Shown here: positions 8,393 to 16,432 of the stretch, piece after piece
How positions within the stretch are numbered: the stretch's first letter is position 1
Layout: each line of letters starts with the position of its first letter
Assembly (NCBI GenBank): GCA_009773205.1
Contig: WPAE01000006.1
Coordinates: 62,001 to 126,000 of the forward strand
Direction of reading: 5' to 3'
Length of the DNA: 64,000 bases
From: Ignavibacteria bacterium
Lineage (GTDB): Bacteria; Bacteroidota; Ignavibacteria; Ignavibacteriales; Melioribacteraceae
The notes under the pieces: generated by a model
Told to the model about the DNA's origin: nothing
Databases searched by the model: none
What the model saw: the letters and a program-made list of their open reading frames with translations, nothing else
Made by a program: the position numbers and the translations under genes

Positions 8393-9382
8393 ATGGAAGA
8401 AAAGTTTCAATCAAATCAGAAAAGAAGTTTTGCATTTAAGCTAAAGAATAGCCCGCTAATTAATCTTGCCCTTTTTCTTGTAACAATTGTAACAACAACA
8501 ATAGCCGGCGTTTATTGGAGCACAAATATTCAAGGACCAATCGAGTTTTCACAACTTTCGTATGGGCTTCCTTATGCGGCTTCTATATTGCTTATACTTG
8601 GAGTTCATGAGTTTGGACATTACTTTGCTGCTGTTCTTCACAAAGTAAAAGTAACACTGCCATACTTTATTCCATTTCCTCCTTTACAAATATTAAGTTT
8701 TGGAACAATGGGCGCTGTAATAAAAACTAAGACTATAATTCCAAACAACAAAGCAATGTTTGATATTGGCGCTTCTGGACCTATTGCAGGCTTCTTTGTT
8801 TGTCTTGCAATTTTGATTTACGGATTCACCAATCTTCCAACAGTTGATTATATATTAGCAATTCACCCGGATTATTTTTCTCCGGAGTATGGCAAGGGTG
8901 CAATCAATTTTGCTTTTGGCGATTCTCTTCTTTTTACAATGCTTAGGGAACTGCTTACTCAGCCCGGACAGTTTGTTCCTCCAATGTCGGAGATTTATCA
9001 CTATCCATATTTATGTGCAGGCTGGTTTGGTTTATTTGTAACATCAATGAACTTGATACCTGTTGGACAGTTAGATGGCGGGCACATTATTTATTCAATG
9101 TTTGGGGAAAAAAAGCATGAAGCAGTTGCAAGTGTTTCACTAATTGCATTAATCATTTTGGGCGTTTCCGAAATAATGGCGGCATTACTCGAAATTAATT
9201 TTTCTTTTGGCTGGAGCGGATGGCTTTTTTGGGCGTTGATTTTATATTTCATAATCAAGGTTAAGCATACACCGGTAACATATTTTGAACCACTTGGAAG
9301 GGGCAGGATGGCAATTGGTATTTTTACAATTATCATTTTTATACTTTCGTTTTCACCATCTCCATTTATTTTTTCATTCTAG
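8393..9382 (+). CDS. Site-2-protease family membrane zinc metalloprotease (M50)
   Basis: An intramembrane protease of 329 aa with several hydrophobic helices. HEFGH at 72-76 is the zinc-binding motif with catalytic Glu, and NLIPVGQLDGGH at 220-231 gives the third zinc ligand (Asp228). There is no PDZ domain, so it is not the standard RseP type; layout and the FIPFPP segment resemble the EGY1/S2P group of bacterial and chloroplast proteases. Such enzymes cut substrates within the membrane, often releasing regulators such as anti-sigma factors, but no sigma or anti-sigma gene is adjacent here, so the substrate is unknown. The start lies 1 nt after the upstream stop. Confidence 0.88.
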   Translation: MEEKFQSNQKRSFAFKLKNSPLINLALFLVTIVTTTIAGVYWSTNIQGPIEFSQLSYGLPYAASILLILGVHEFGHYFAAVLHKVKVTLPYFIPFPPLQILSFGTMGAVIKTKTIIPNNKAMFDIGASGPIAGFFVCLAILIYGFTNLPTVDYILAIHPDYFSPEYGKGAINFAFGDSLLFTMLRELLTQPGQFVPPMSEIYHYPYLCAGWFGLFVTSMNLIPVGQLDGGHIIYSMFGEKKHEAVASVSLIALIILGVSEIMAALLEINFSFGWSGWLFWALILYFIIKVKHTPVTYFEPLGRGRMAIGIFTIIIFILSFSPSPFIFSF

Positions 9383-9551
9383 AACAGAAATTTTGCCTTG
9401 CATTTCTAAGTAAACATACTTTAACTTTCGCATAACAAAAGGAAGAAGTATAGAGAATTTGCTACTGTAATAAATTTGAAAACTAAAAGGCAGTTTCTCT
9501 ATGATTATTTCTTTTTTATCCTCTAAAAAACAATTCTTGATTAAATCCGTT

Positions 9552-10364
9552 ATGAACAGAAAATTTGCATTGGCTTTGTTTGCTTTGCTCGCATTTGCTT
9601 TTTCAGCTTGCGAAGATTTGCCAGATTCTATAATTGACAACAAGTTTGCTGATTATAAAATTCTTAAGATAGAAACTCCTTCCAGCTTTGCTTATGCTAA
9701 CCCAGATTCTCTCTTTACAGCTTCTATTACAATCCAAAACACAAAAAGTGTTGAACGAGTTTTGCTTTCTGTGAAAGCTGTAGATGGAACTAGTTATGTT
9801 GCTAAACAGATTGTTATGATTAAAGGTACTACAACACAAAGTTCTACTATTTATTCAGCTAAAGTTCCAATGAGCAAAAAAAGTTCAAGTGGAAAATATT
9901 TAGTTGAGTTTTTTGTGAGCGATAACATTCGTGTTGTGCCGGATAATGTATCGAAGGTTGGTGAGCAAGTTTTAGTTTACAATAACAATCAAACAAATTA
10001 TGCACCGGTTATTTCTAATCTTGTTTTGGTTGATAATATAACCAGAGAAACACCTTTTACATTTACCATAAAAGTTGATGATCAAAACGGACTTGGAGAC
10101 ATAGAGCAAGTTACTTTTAAGCTTACTCGTCCGGATGGTACTTTGGTTATTCCAAATCCAAACACACCCAGTATAAATTATTTCTTGATGGTTGATAACG
10201 GAGATGCTGTTTTAGGCGATGCGAAGGCTGGTGATGGAATTTATTCCTTTAAAAATACTTTTGGTTCTACAGCTCAAACCGGAAGTTGGCAATTTGAGTT
10301 TCAAGCTAAAGACAAGAGTGGTGCTTTAAGCAATGTAATTAAGCAAACGCTTAGGGTGAACTGA
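9552..10364 (+). CDS. Lipoprotein with Ig-like beta-sandwich domains
   Basis: I place the start at ATG 9552, not at the in-frame ATG 9501, because the protein then begins MNRKFALALFALLAFAFSAC, a textbook lipoprotein signal with lipobox FSAC; this gives 270 aa. The mature region has two beta-rich halves. The second, starting near residue 150 (NYAPVISNLVLVDN), contains DDQNGLGDIEQVTFKL and AGDGIYSFKNTF, a pattern seen in secreted Ig-like modules of this lineage. No catalytic motif is visible. The stop overlaps the ATG of the propeller gene by 1 nt. Four genes (9552-13889) therefore form one tight operon of a lipoprotein, a propeller and two PorV-like proteins, which implies a shared surface role. 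Confidence 0.75.
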   Translation: MNRKFALALFALLAFAFSACEDLPDSIIDNKFADYKILKIETPSSFAYANPDSLFTASITIQNTKSVERVLLSVKAVDGTSYVAKQIVMIKGTTTQSSTIYSAKVPMSKKSSSGKYLVEFFVSDNIRVVPDNVSKVGEQVLVYNNNQTNYAPVISNLVLVDNITRETPFTFTIKVDDQNGLGDIEQVTFKLTRPDGTLVIPNPNTPSINYFLMVDNGDAVLGDAKAGDGIYSFKNTFGSTAQTGSWQFEFQAKDKSGALSNVIKQTLRVN

Positions 10365-11992
10365 TGGAAAATGTTAAAGAGAATCATAGCATGAGCAAGA
10401 TCAAGAAAGAAATTATTTTATTCATTTTAGTTTTTGCCGGGTTTGTTTCATACATAAATGCACAAGGTATTCCAACTGATTACGGTTCTGAAAGCAGATT
10501 GAAAAAGACAAGCGATGTTACACCGGCGAGCAACACAATTGATAGAATATTGATTCAAGGCAAGAATAGCATTTGGCTTGGAACTTCGCGCGGATTAAGC
10601 AGATCTACAGATAACGGCACTAACTGGAAAAATTATTATAAAACAAAAGATTTTGGTACAGATAGAATTTCTGCAGTTGCAGAAGGTTTAGGCGCTGTTT
10701 GGGCAGCAACTTGGCATTACGTTTCAGATGCAAGTGGCAATCCAGTGCCAAAAGGAACCGGACTCCGTTATTCAATTGATAATGGCGAAACATGGGTTAC
10801 TATTAAGCAGGCTGTTGATTCATCAGATGCAGTGAAAGTTACTTATGGCGTTAGTGAAATAAATGCGTTGCCAATAACCGCAACAGAGCAAAACTTTATC
10901 TATGATATAGCGTTTACTAAAAACGCGGTTTGGATTGTTTCTTTTTCCGGAGGCTTAAGAAAATCAACTGATATGGGAAAATCATGGCAGCGTGTTGTTC
11001 TTCCTCCCGATAATCTAAACTCAATTAAACCTTCAGAGAAGTTAGATTTTGATCTAGCTCCATCTTCAGGCAGATTGAATATGCGGGGGAATTTGAATCA
11101 TCGTGCATTTTCTATTGCTGCTGCGGGTGATGATACGCTTTACGTTGGAACTGCTAATGGAATTAATAAAACTATTGATGCTAATTCTCAATTTCCTAGC
11201 TGGGTAAAATTTAACCGTACAAATCAACAAAAATCAATCAGCGGAAATTTTGTTTTATCGCTAGATAGAAACGCTATTGACGGAACTATTTGGGCGGGAA
11301 CATGGAAAGCAGAAGGACAAACTGAATATTGGGCGGTAAGCTCGTCTGCTAACGGCGGCAAAACTTGGGAAACCTTTTTAACCAGTGAAAAAGTTCGTGA
11401 CTTTGCTTTTAGATATTACACAGATGGAAGCACCGACGTTTTTGCCGCAGCTGAAACCGGGCTTTACAGAAGTTCGAATAACGGAATGACTTGGATTGCC
11501 GCTCCAAAAATTGTTGATAGCGAATCTAAAGTTGAACTTCGCCCAACTTTGTTTCTGAGTGTAGAATGTAATGTTCTTAACTCAAACGCAACTGAAGTAT
11601 GGATTGGTACAAATGATGGATTAGCTAAAGCCATAGAATCTCCATCTGCGTCTTGGTTTGAAAAATGGAAAGTTTATTTTGCATCGAGCGGAACGATAAC
11701 TACGAATGAAAGTTTTGCATTTCCAAATCCTTATAATCCTAAATTGGATTTGCTTAGAATTAAATATAATCTGAGCAAAGCTTCATCAGTGAGTTTAAGA
11801 ATTTTCGATTTCGGAATGAATTTAGTTCGTACAGTTTTACAAAATGCTTCAAGAGGAAGCAATATAGAACAAATAGATTATTGGGATGGTAAAAATGATG
11901 AAGGCATAATAGTTCCCAATGGAGTTTATTTCTATAGGTTAGATATTGGGGACGGCACTCAGCTCTTTGGTAAAATTTTGGTTATGATGTGA
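10364..11992 (+). CDS. Secreted BNR-type beta-propeller with FlgD-like/T9SS-type C-terminal domain
   Basis: A 542-aa exported protein. A hydrophobic signal (about residues 18-34, ending YINAQG) follows a polar start; a second in-frame ATG at 10391 (MSKIKKE) could also be used. The body has Asp-box-like repeats (STDNGTNWKNY, KSTDMGKSWQRV, SANGGKTWETF, SSNNGMTWIAA) as in sialidase/sortilin propellers, alternating with IWLGTSRGL and VWIGTNDGLAK. The last about 85 residues (FAFPNPYNPKLD onward, then WDGKNDEGIIVPNGVYFYRL) are a FlgD-like Ig domain of the type used as a T9SS tail. No enzymatic residues were recognised, so a binding or structural surface role is likely. It overlaps the upstream stop by 1 nt. 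Confidence 0.8.
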   Translation: MENVKENHSMSKIKKEIILFILVFAGFVSYINAQGIPTDYGSESRLKKTSDVTPASNTIDRILIQGKNSIWLGTSRGLSRSTDNGTNWKNYYKTKDFGTDRISAVAEGLGAVWAATWHYVSDASGNPVPKGTGLRYSIDNGETWVTIKQAVDSSDAVKVTYGVSEINALPITATEQNFIYDIAFTKNAVWIVSFSGGLRKSTDMGKSWQRVVLPPDNLNSIKPSEKLDFDLAPSSGRLNMRGNLNHRAFSIAAAGDDTLYVGTANGINKTIDANSQFPSWVKFNRTNQQKSISGNFVLSLDRNAIDGTIWAGTWKAEGQTEYWAVSSSANGGKTWETFLTSEKVRDFAFRYYTDGSTDVFAAAETGLYRSSNNGMTWIAAPKIVDSESKVELRPTLFLSVECNVLNSNATEVWIGTNDGLAKAIESPSASWFEKWKVYFASSGTITTNESFAFPNPYNPKLDLLRIKYNLSKASSVSLRIFDFGMNLVRTVLQNASRGSNIEQIDYWDGKNDEGIIVPNGVYFYRLDIGDGTQLFGKILVMM

Positions 11993-12000
11993 GGCGCGCA

Positions 12001-12996
12001 ATGAAAAAATTATTCTTATTAGCAATTATATTTTCAATTTCGTTACAGGCGCAATCTCATTATTCTGAGATAAGCAGTATGCCCGGGGCATTCAGCCGCT
12101 TAGGTTTTGGTGCTCGTGGAATTGGGATGGGTAATGCGGTATCTTCAATTAAAGAGGGAAATATAGTTTCATATTACAATCCGGCTTTGGCAGCTTATCA
12201 AGAAGGGAATTCTTTTCAAACATCTTACACATTTCTTTCGTTAGATAGGCATCTCAATTTTTTGAACTTCACAAGAAAATTCGAATTTGGAAAAATAGAA
12301 ACGCCTGATGGAACTGTAAAACCAAGATCAATTGCTGGCGTAAGTGTTGGAATAATTAACGCCGGAGTTTCTAATATTGATGGGCGCGATGGACAAGGTA
12401 ACAAGACTGAAACTTTATCAACATCGGAAAATCAATTTTTTGTTGCAGTTGCAAATAAGTTTTCTGACAAACTTACAATTGGAATTGCTTTTAAGTTTTA
12501 CTACTATAAATTATATGAAGAAGTTACAAGCAATGCTTTTGGGATTGATATTGGAGCGCTTTATTCTATTAATGATGCTATGACTGTTTCACTTGCTGTT
12601 GCCGATCTCAATACAAAATACAAATGGGATACCGGCAAAATTTACGGTTCAAGCGGATTGGCAAGTGAAGATAAATTCCCACTGATGAAGAAAGTTGGAT
12701 TCTCTTACAAGTTTAATGAACCAAGAATTATTGCATCAATTGAATATGAAAGTAGTAATGCAAAGGCAGCATACTTGCGTGCAGGTGCCGAGTACAATCT
12801 GTTTCAAGATTTGTTTTTGCGTGCAGGTGTAGATAAAGTGAACATAAACAATTTTAATATTCCGGTGCGTCCTTCTTTCGGATTATCATATTTTTACGGA
12901 GCCGGTTCAATTAATTTTGGTTTCGATTACGCATTTGTAGTTGAACCTTATTCTGCCGGCGATCAACATGTAATAGGAATTAATGTGAACTTCTAA
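12001..12996 (+). CDS. PorV/PorQ family outer-membrane beta-barrel protein (copy 1)
   Basis: Start chosen at ATG 12001 (331 aa), which begins directly with the signal peptide MKKLFLLAIIFSISLQAQS; an upstream in-frame GTG at 11989 would add four residues. The mature N-terminus FSRLGFGARGIGMGNA and the SYYNPALAAYQEGN segment are the PorV/PorQ (UPF0164) signature, shared with FadL-like barrels. The rest is amphipathic strands ending in an outer-membrane C-terminal strand (VIGINVNF). In characterised T9SS organisms PorV carries cargo from the translocon to the attachment complex and PorQ acts in surface attachment; this copy may do either or be a relative. It directly follows a T9SS-like tailed protein and overlaps the second copy by 1 nt. 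Confidence 0.82.
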   Translation: MKKLFLLAIIFSISLQAQSHYSEISSMPGAFSRLGFGARGIGMGNAVSSIKEGNIVSYYNPALAAYQEGNSFQTSYTFLSLDRHLNFLNFTRKFEFGKIETPDGTVKPRSIAGVSVGIINAGVSNIDGRDGQGNKTETLSTSENQFFVAVANKFSDKLTIGIAFKFYYYKLYEEVTSNAFGIDIGALYSINDAMTVSLAVADLNTKYKWDTGKIYGSSGLASEDKFPLMKKVGFSYKFNEPRIIASIEYESSNAKAAYLRAGAEYNLFQDLFLRAGVDKVNINNFNIPVRPSFGLSYFYGAGSINFGFDYAFVVEPYSAGDQHVIGINVNF

Positions 12997-13889
12997 TGAA
13001 AAAAATATTTTTAATCATTTTATTTGTATCGTTTCAATCATTTGCACAAGCTGTAGGCGAGAGCGGCCTGGCATTTCTAAAACATGGCTTTGGCGCACGC
13101 AATATAGCAATGGGAGATTTTGCTGTTGCTTCAGCAAATGATTTAACCGCGTTGAATTACAACCCTGCGCTCCTTTCTAAAAATGAATTTGCACAAATTG
13201 GTTTTTCGCATAATTCGATATTTCAAGATCTTAGCTCCCAATTCTTTGGAGTTAGTCTCAAAGCTTTTGGGCTGCCTTTTGCAATCGGCGCAAATACAAC
13301 AAACATCAGTAACATAGAGATTAGAACTAAGCCGGGGGAAGCAGAAGGTACATTTAACGCACATTACTTTTTCGGAAGTCTTTCTACTGCATATCAAATT
13401 AATTCAGATATATCCGCCGGAGCTACAGTTAAATTATTGTACGAAAGTCTTTACAGCGATGAATCAACCGGACTTGCTTTCGATTTTGGCTTGAGCTACA
13501 AAGATATGATTGATGGATTAACACTCGGTGCTTCAATCAAAAACATAGGCAGTATGAACTCATTAAGAAATAAATCCACAGAACTCCCTAATGAATTAAA
13601 CGCAGGCGCTGCTTATGATATTTACTTGGGTAACATTAGGGTTACTGCTGCAGGAGGAGTTCGAGAATATCTAAAAGAAGAAAAAGCGCATGCTCATTTT
13701 GGCGGTGAATTTTCTTACAAAGAAAACTTCTTCGTTCGGTTTGGTTATTTAAGCGGTTACGAATCCAAAAATATTAGCACAGGCTTTGGAATTAACTGGA
13801 GCAGTTTGAATATTGATTACGCATACGTTCCCATAAAGTATGGCTTAGGAGATTCACATATTATTAGCTTGACATACTCATTCAAGTAA
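12996..13889 (+). CDS. PorV/PorQ family outer-membrane beta-barrel protein (copy 2)
   Basis: A 297-aa paralogue of the preceding gene, starting at the ATG that overlaps its stop codon by 1 nt. Signal peptide MKKIFLIILFVSFQSFAQ, then FLKHGFGARNIAMGDFAVA and TALNYNPALLSKNE, the family signature seen in copy 1. It is about 35 residues shorter, with differences mainly in the middle strands. Two different PorV-like proteins side by side could be one cargo shuttle and one anchor, or two specialised receptors; this is inference. Last gene of the operon; a dispersed repeat region follows. Confidence 0.82.
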   Translation: MKKIFLIILFVSFQSFAQAVGESGLAFLKHGFGARNIAMGDFAVASANDLTALNYNPALLSKNEFAQIGFSHNSIFQDLSSQFFGVSLKAFGLPFAIGANTTNISNIEIRTKPGEAEGTFNAHYFFGSLSTAYQINSDISAGATVKLLYESLYSDESTGLAFDFGLSYKDMIDGLTLGASIKNIGSMNSLRNKSTELPNELNAGAAYDIYLGNIRVTAAGGVREYLKEEKAHAHFGGEFSYKENFFVRFGYLSGYESKNISTGFGINWSSLNIDYAYVPIKYGLGDSHIISLTYSFK

Positions 13890-13898
13890 ATATCAGAG

Positions 13899-13997
13899 AC
13901 CTCTGAAAAATTTAGTTGCAATACGCTGTGTGTCAGACTGAGCTTGTCGCCCGCCTGATAAGCAGACGGCGAGGCAGGAAGTCTGGCTTTTTAGAGG
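13899..13997. repeat. Third, divergent member of MITE-like intergenic family
   Basis: Bounded by CCTCTGAAAAAT on the left and TTTTTAGAGG on the right, the same inverted termini as the elements at 16195 and 61722, and similar in length (about 99 bp). The core differs. It holds CAGACT and AGTCTG arms around a GC-rich island (13950-13981) that looks like a nested insertion. Confidence 0.45.
13950..13981. repeat. GC-rich dispersed intergenic repeat copy, nested
   Basis: CCCGCCTGATAAGC through GGCGAGGCAGGAAG matches the framework of the islands at 5485 and 51584. Removing it would join GAGCTTGTCG to AAGTCTGGC, closing a simple hairpin with GTCAGACT, which is why I read it as inserted. Confidence 0.45.
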
Positions 13998-14002
13998 ATT
14001 TC

Positions 14003-14052
14003 GTCATGGTTCGACAAACCCTGTCATGAGCTTGCCGAATGATCACCATGAC
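14003..14052. repeat. Palindromic intergenic repeat
   Basis: GTCATGGT (14003-14010) and ACCATGAC (14045-14052) are perfect inverted arms. Inside them TTCGACAA and TTGCCGAA are nearly complementary. From memory, similar extragenic palindromes are scattered through Bacteroidota/Chlorobi genomes. It might also act as a terminator for the PorV operon, but has no U-tract. Confidence 0.5.
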
Positions 14053-14088
14053 TCTGTAATGCTTCACAAATTTCTACAATAGAGCGCG

Positions 14089-15048
14089 ATGGAAATAATT
14101 AAATATTCGGAAGAGTGGAAAGAGAATTGGGATGAGTTTGTTCTCGCTTCAAATAATGGCACAATGTTTCATCTTCAAAAATTTTTCGATTATCACACTC
14201 CAGGAAAGTTCAAGTTTGATCATCTCATTTTTTTAGAGAAAGGAAAAATTGCGGCGTTACTTCCAGGTGCAATAAGAAAAGGTGCGTTTGAATCTCCAAT
14301 TGGCGCAAGTTACGGCTCTATTGTAACCAAAGATGTAAAATTTGCTGATGCAATGGAAATCGTTTCAACACTTAAAAATTACTGTAAGCAAATTGGATTG
14401 AAGGAAATTCTTCTCACTGCAGCGCCAATGGTTTACGAAAGACATCAAAACCAGAATCTCGATTTTGCAATGCTATGGCAAGGGTTTCGTTATTCGCTGC
14501 ATTATATATCCAGCGCCATTAAGCTTAATCCATACACAGACATTCTCGAAAGATTTGCTCCTACTACACGCCGAAATGTTCGTAAATCAATTAAAGATTT
14601 CAAGTTGCGCGTTGAAATGAATGACAGATACGATGAGTTTTATCCAATACTTTTAGAAAACAAAGCGCGCCACAATGTTAAACCAACTCATTCTTATGAA
14701 GACTTGCTAAAACTAAAGCAGCTTCTGCCGGATAATCTAAAACTTTTTATGGTTTATCTTGAGAACAAACCAATTGGCGGTTCGTTAATGTTTATAGCAA
14801 ACAAAACTGTAGCAGTATGTTTTTACAATATGCTTTATTATGAGTATGAACAATACAAACCAATTCAGCGTGTGATGTACGAAGTAGTAAAACATTACAC
14901 TGAAGCCGGTTTTGAGTACGTAGATATTGGCGTTTCTCAAGATACTAAAGCGGCAAATCCAATGACACCAAGTATGAGCTTGATTGACTTCAAAGAAAAG
15001 TTTGATGCCAAGACAATAATGCGCAACACGCTTCATATTAATTTGTAA
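14089..15048 (+). CDS. FemAB-like GNAT-fold acyltransferase
   Basis: A cytosolic 319-aa protein of the FemAB/peptidoglycan-type N-acyltransferase group. The family places two GNAT domains in tandem; here the second is clear: FAPTTRRNVRKSIKDF near 160 followed by a long region containing NKPIGGSLMFIANKTVAVCFYN and YVDIGVSQDTKAANP. FemAB relatives transfer amino acids from aminoacyl-tRNA to peptidoglycan precursors, or acyl groups to polysaccharides in exopolysaccharide gene clusters. With a family 4 glycosyltransferase 4 nt downstream, a cell-surface glycan modification role is more likely than a peptidoglycan bridge, but this is inference from context. Confidence 0.7.
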   Translation: MEIIKYSEEWKENWDEFVLASNNGTMFHLQKFFDYHTPGKFKFDHLIFLEKGKIAALLPGAIRKGAFESPIGASYGSIVTKDVKFADAMEIVSTLKNYCKQIGLKEILLTAAPMVYERHQNQNLDFAMLWQGFRYSLHYISSAIKLNPYTDILERFAPTTRRNVRKSIKDFKLRVEMNDRYDEFYPILLENKARHNVKPTHSYEDLLKLKQLLPDNLKLFMVYLENKPIGGSLMFIANKTVAVCFYNMLYYEYEQYKPIQRVMYEVVKHYTEAGFEYVDIGVSQDTKAANPMTPSMSLIDFKEKFDAKTIMRNTLHINL

Positions 15049-15052
15049 TTGC

Positions 15053-16180
15053 ATGGCTTCAAGAAAAAAAATCTGTTTAGTTTTTCTCGGCAATCCTTTT
15101 TTAGATTCCCGCATTACCAACCTTAGCAATTCACTTCACCAAGATGGCTATTCTGTTTCTGTAATCGGCTTCGATTGGTTTTCTCTAAAAGAAAATTTTA
15201 TAGAAAAAGACTTCAAGGTGTTCCGCATTTTCAAACCAAAGCTTAGCTTGTTGTTTTATCTTCAGTACAATTTCATTTTGCTGAAAGAATTAATTAAAAC
15301 TGATGCGCGAATTTATTTTGCCGAAGACTTTTACACACTTCCGCTTGTAACTTTCTTTGCAAAACTTAAATCTGCTAAAGTCTTTTATAACAGCCGCGAG
15401 ATTTACGCATACATTGGCGGATTGCACAGCAAGCCATATTTACAAAAGCTAATCACTGAAATCGAAAGATTCTTCATCAAAAAAGTTGATTTGGTAATGA
15501 CAACCGGAGAGTTGGATTCAGAATTTCTGGAAAAGTTTTATTCGCTTCAAAAGACTTCGGTAATTAGAAATATTCCACTTTATCAAAAACCGACCGAAAA
15601 ATTTGAGTTTAGAAAGAAGTATAATATTGCAGATGATAAATTGATCTTACTGTATCAAGGAATAATTATTCCCGGAAGAGGTATTGAAAAAATTATACGA
15701 GCTCTGTCGCAGATTCCGAATGTAGTTTTTGTTTTACTTGGAAATGGAGAGCAAAAAGAAAATTATTTCAAGCTCGCACAGGAAATAAAAGTTGAAGACA
15801 GAGTTGTTTTTGCAGGTGCGTTCAATCAAAAAGAACTAATCAATTATACATCTGCAGCAGATGTTGGGCTTTCTTTGATTGAGAACATTAGCATCAGTTA
15901 TTATCACGCTCTTCCAAATAAACTTTTTGAGTACATAATGGCAGAGCTTCCGGTAATTTCCAGCAATCTTCCGCAAATGAAAAGAATTGTTGAAACATAC
16001 AAAGTTGGCGAAGTGATTAATCCCGAAAGCAGGCAAGAGTTAATTGATGTTGTAAATAAATGGACAGCTAACAGAGAATTATTGACTGAATATAAAAAGA
16101 ACTGTCAGCACGCATCTCGAGAATTGAATTGGCAAAAGGAATACGAGCGATTTAGGAAAGATTTACTTTCTCATATCTAA
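15053..16180 (+). CDS. Family 4 glycosyltransferase
   Basis: A 375-aa GT-B fold enzyme. The N-terminal acceptor domain begins KKICLVFLGNPFLDSRITNLSNSL. The C-terminal domain contains LLYQGIIIPGRGIEKIIRAL and VFVLLGNGEQKENY, then the donor-site motif as HALPNKLFEYIMAELPVISS, the E-x7-E-like region of GT4. It is probably cytosolic or membrane-peripheral. The sugar is unknown. The N-terminal sequence does not read like BshA, so I do not link it to the bshC gene in this window. It forms a two-gene unit with the FemAB-like acyltransferase and is followed by a MITE-like repeat and the SRP RNA. Confidence 0.82.
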   Translation: MASRKKICLVFLGNPFLDSRITNLSNSLHQDGYSVSVIGFDWFSLKENFIEKDFKVFRIFKPKLSLLFYLQYNFILLKELIKTDARIYFAEDFYTLPLVTFFAKLKSAKVFYNSREIYAYIGGLHSKPYLQKLITEIERFFIKKVDLVMTTGELDSEFLEKFYSLQKTSVIRNIPLYQKPTEKFEFRKKYNIADDKLILLYQGIIIPGRGIEKIIRALSQIPNVVFVLLGNGEQKENYFKLAQEIKVEDRVVFAGAFNQKELINYTSAADVGLSLIENISISYYHALPNKLFEYIMAELPVISSNLPQMKRIVETYKVGEVINPESRQELIDVVNKWTANRELLTEYKKNCQHASRELNWQKEYERFRKDLLSHI

Positions 16181-16194
16181 ATTCTTAGCATAAT

Positions 16195-16290
16195 GGCATC
16201 TCTAAAAATATCAATATTCTTTGCGGGCTTTGCTTTTTCTTTGCAAACTCCGCGTTAAAATTTTTGAAATACTAATTTTTAGAGGTGTCC
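16195..16290. repeat. MITE-like intergenic element, copy 1
   Basis: A 96-bp unit with imperfect terminal inverted repeats, GGCATCTCTAAAAAT on the left and the complement of GGACACCTCTAAAAATT on the right. Its reverse complement aligns along nearly its whole length with 61722-61816; shared blocks include CAAAGAAAAAG, AAAGCC, GCAAAG and ATTGATATTTTTAGAG. No coding potential. It ends about 35 nt before the SRP RNA. Confidence 0.7.
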
Positions 16291-16324
16291 ATAAGAAATT
16301 TTTCCTATATTTCGCCCCAATTTT

Positions 16325-16420
16325 TGCCAGGCTCTAATCGGCAAGTTAATACCCAACCCCGCTAGGTCCGGAAGGAAGCAACGGTCAGTATCTAACTTGG
16401 GTGATTGGTAGTCTGGCATT
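16325..16420 (+). ncRNA. ffs: Signal recognition particle RNA (4.5S, small bacterial type)
   Basis: The conserved SRP apical region AGGTCCGGAAGGAAGCA is present at 16364-16380, with the Ffh-binding asymmetric and symmetric loops on either side. Flanking strands pair over the length: TGCCAG near 16325 with CTGGCA near 16413-16418, and AAGTTA near 16343 with TAACTT near 16393. Length is about 96 nt, so the small SRP RNA without an Alu domain. A T-run directly after CTGGCA would terminate transcription. It binds Ffh and targets nascent membrane and secreted proteins to the translocon. It is convergent with uvrC. Confidence 0.93.
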
Positions 16421-16432
16421 TTTGTTATTCGC

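Noticed and set aside
15053-16180. BshA, the glycosyltransferase of bacillithiol synthesis, given bshC in the window
   Set aside because: The N-terminal half does not read like BshA and the context is surface glycan; generic family 4 is safer.
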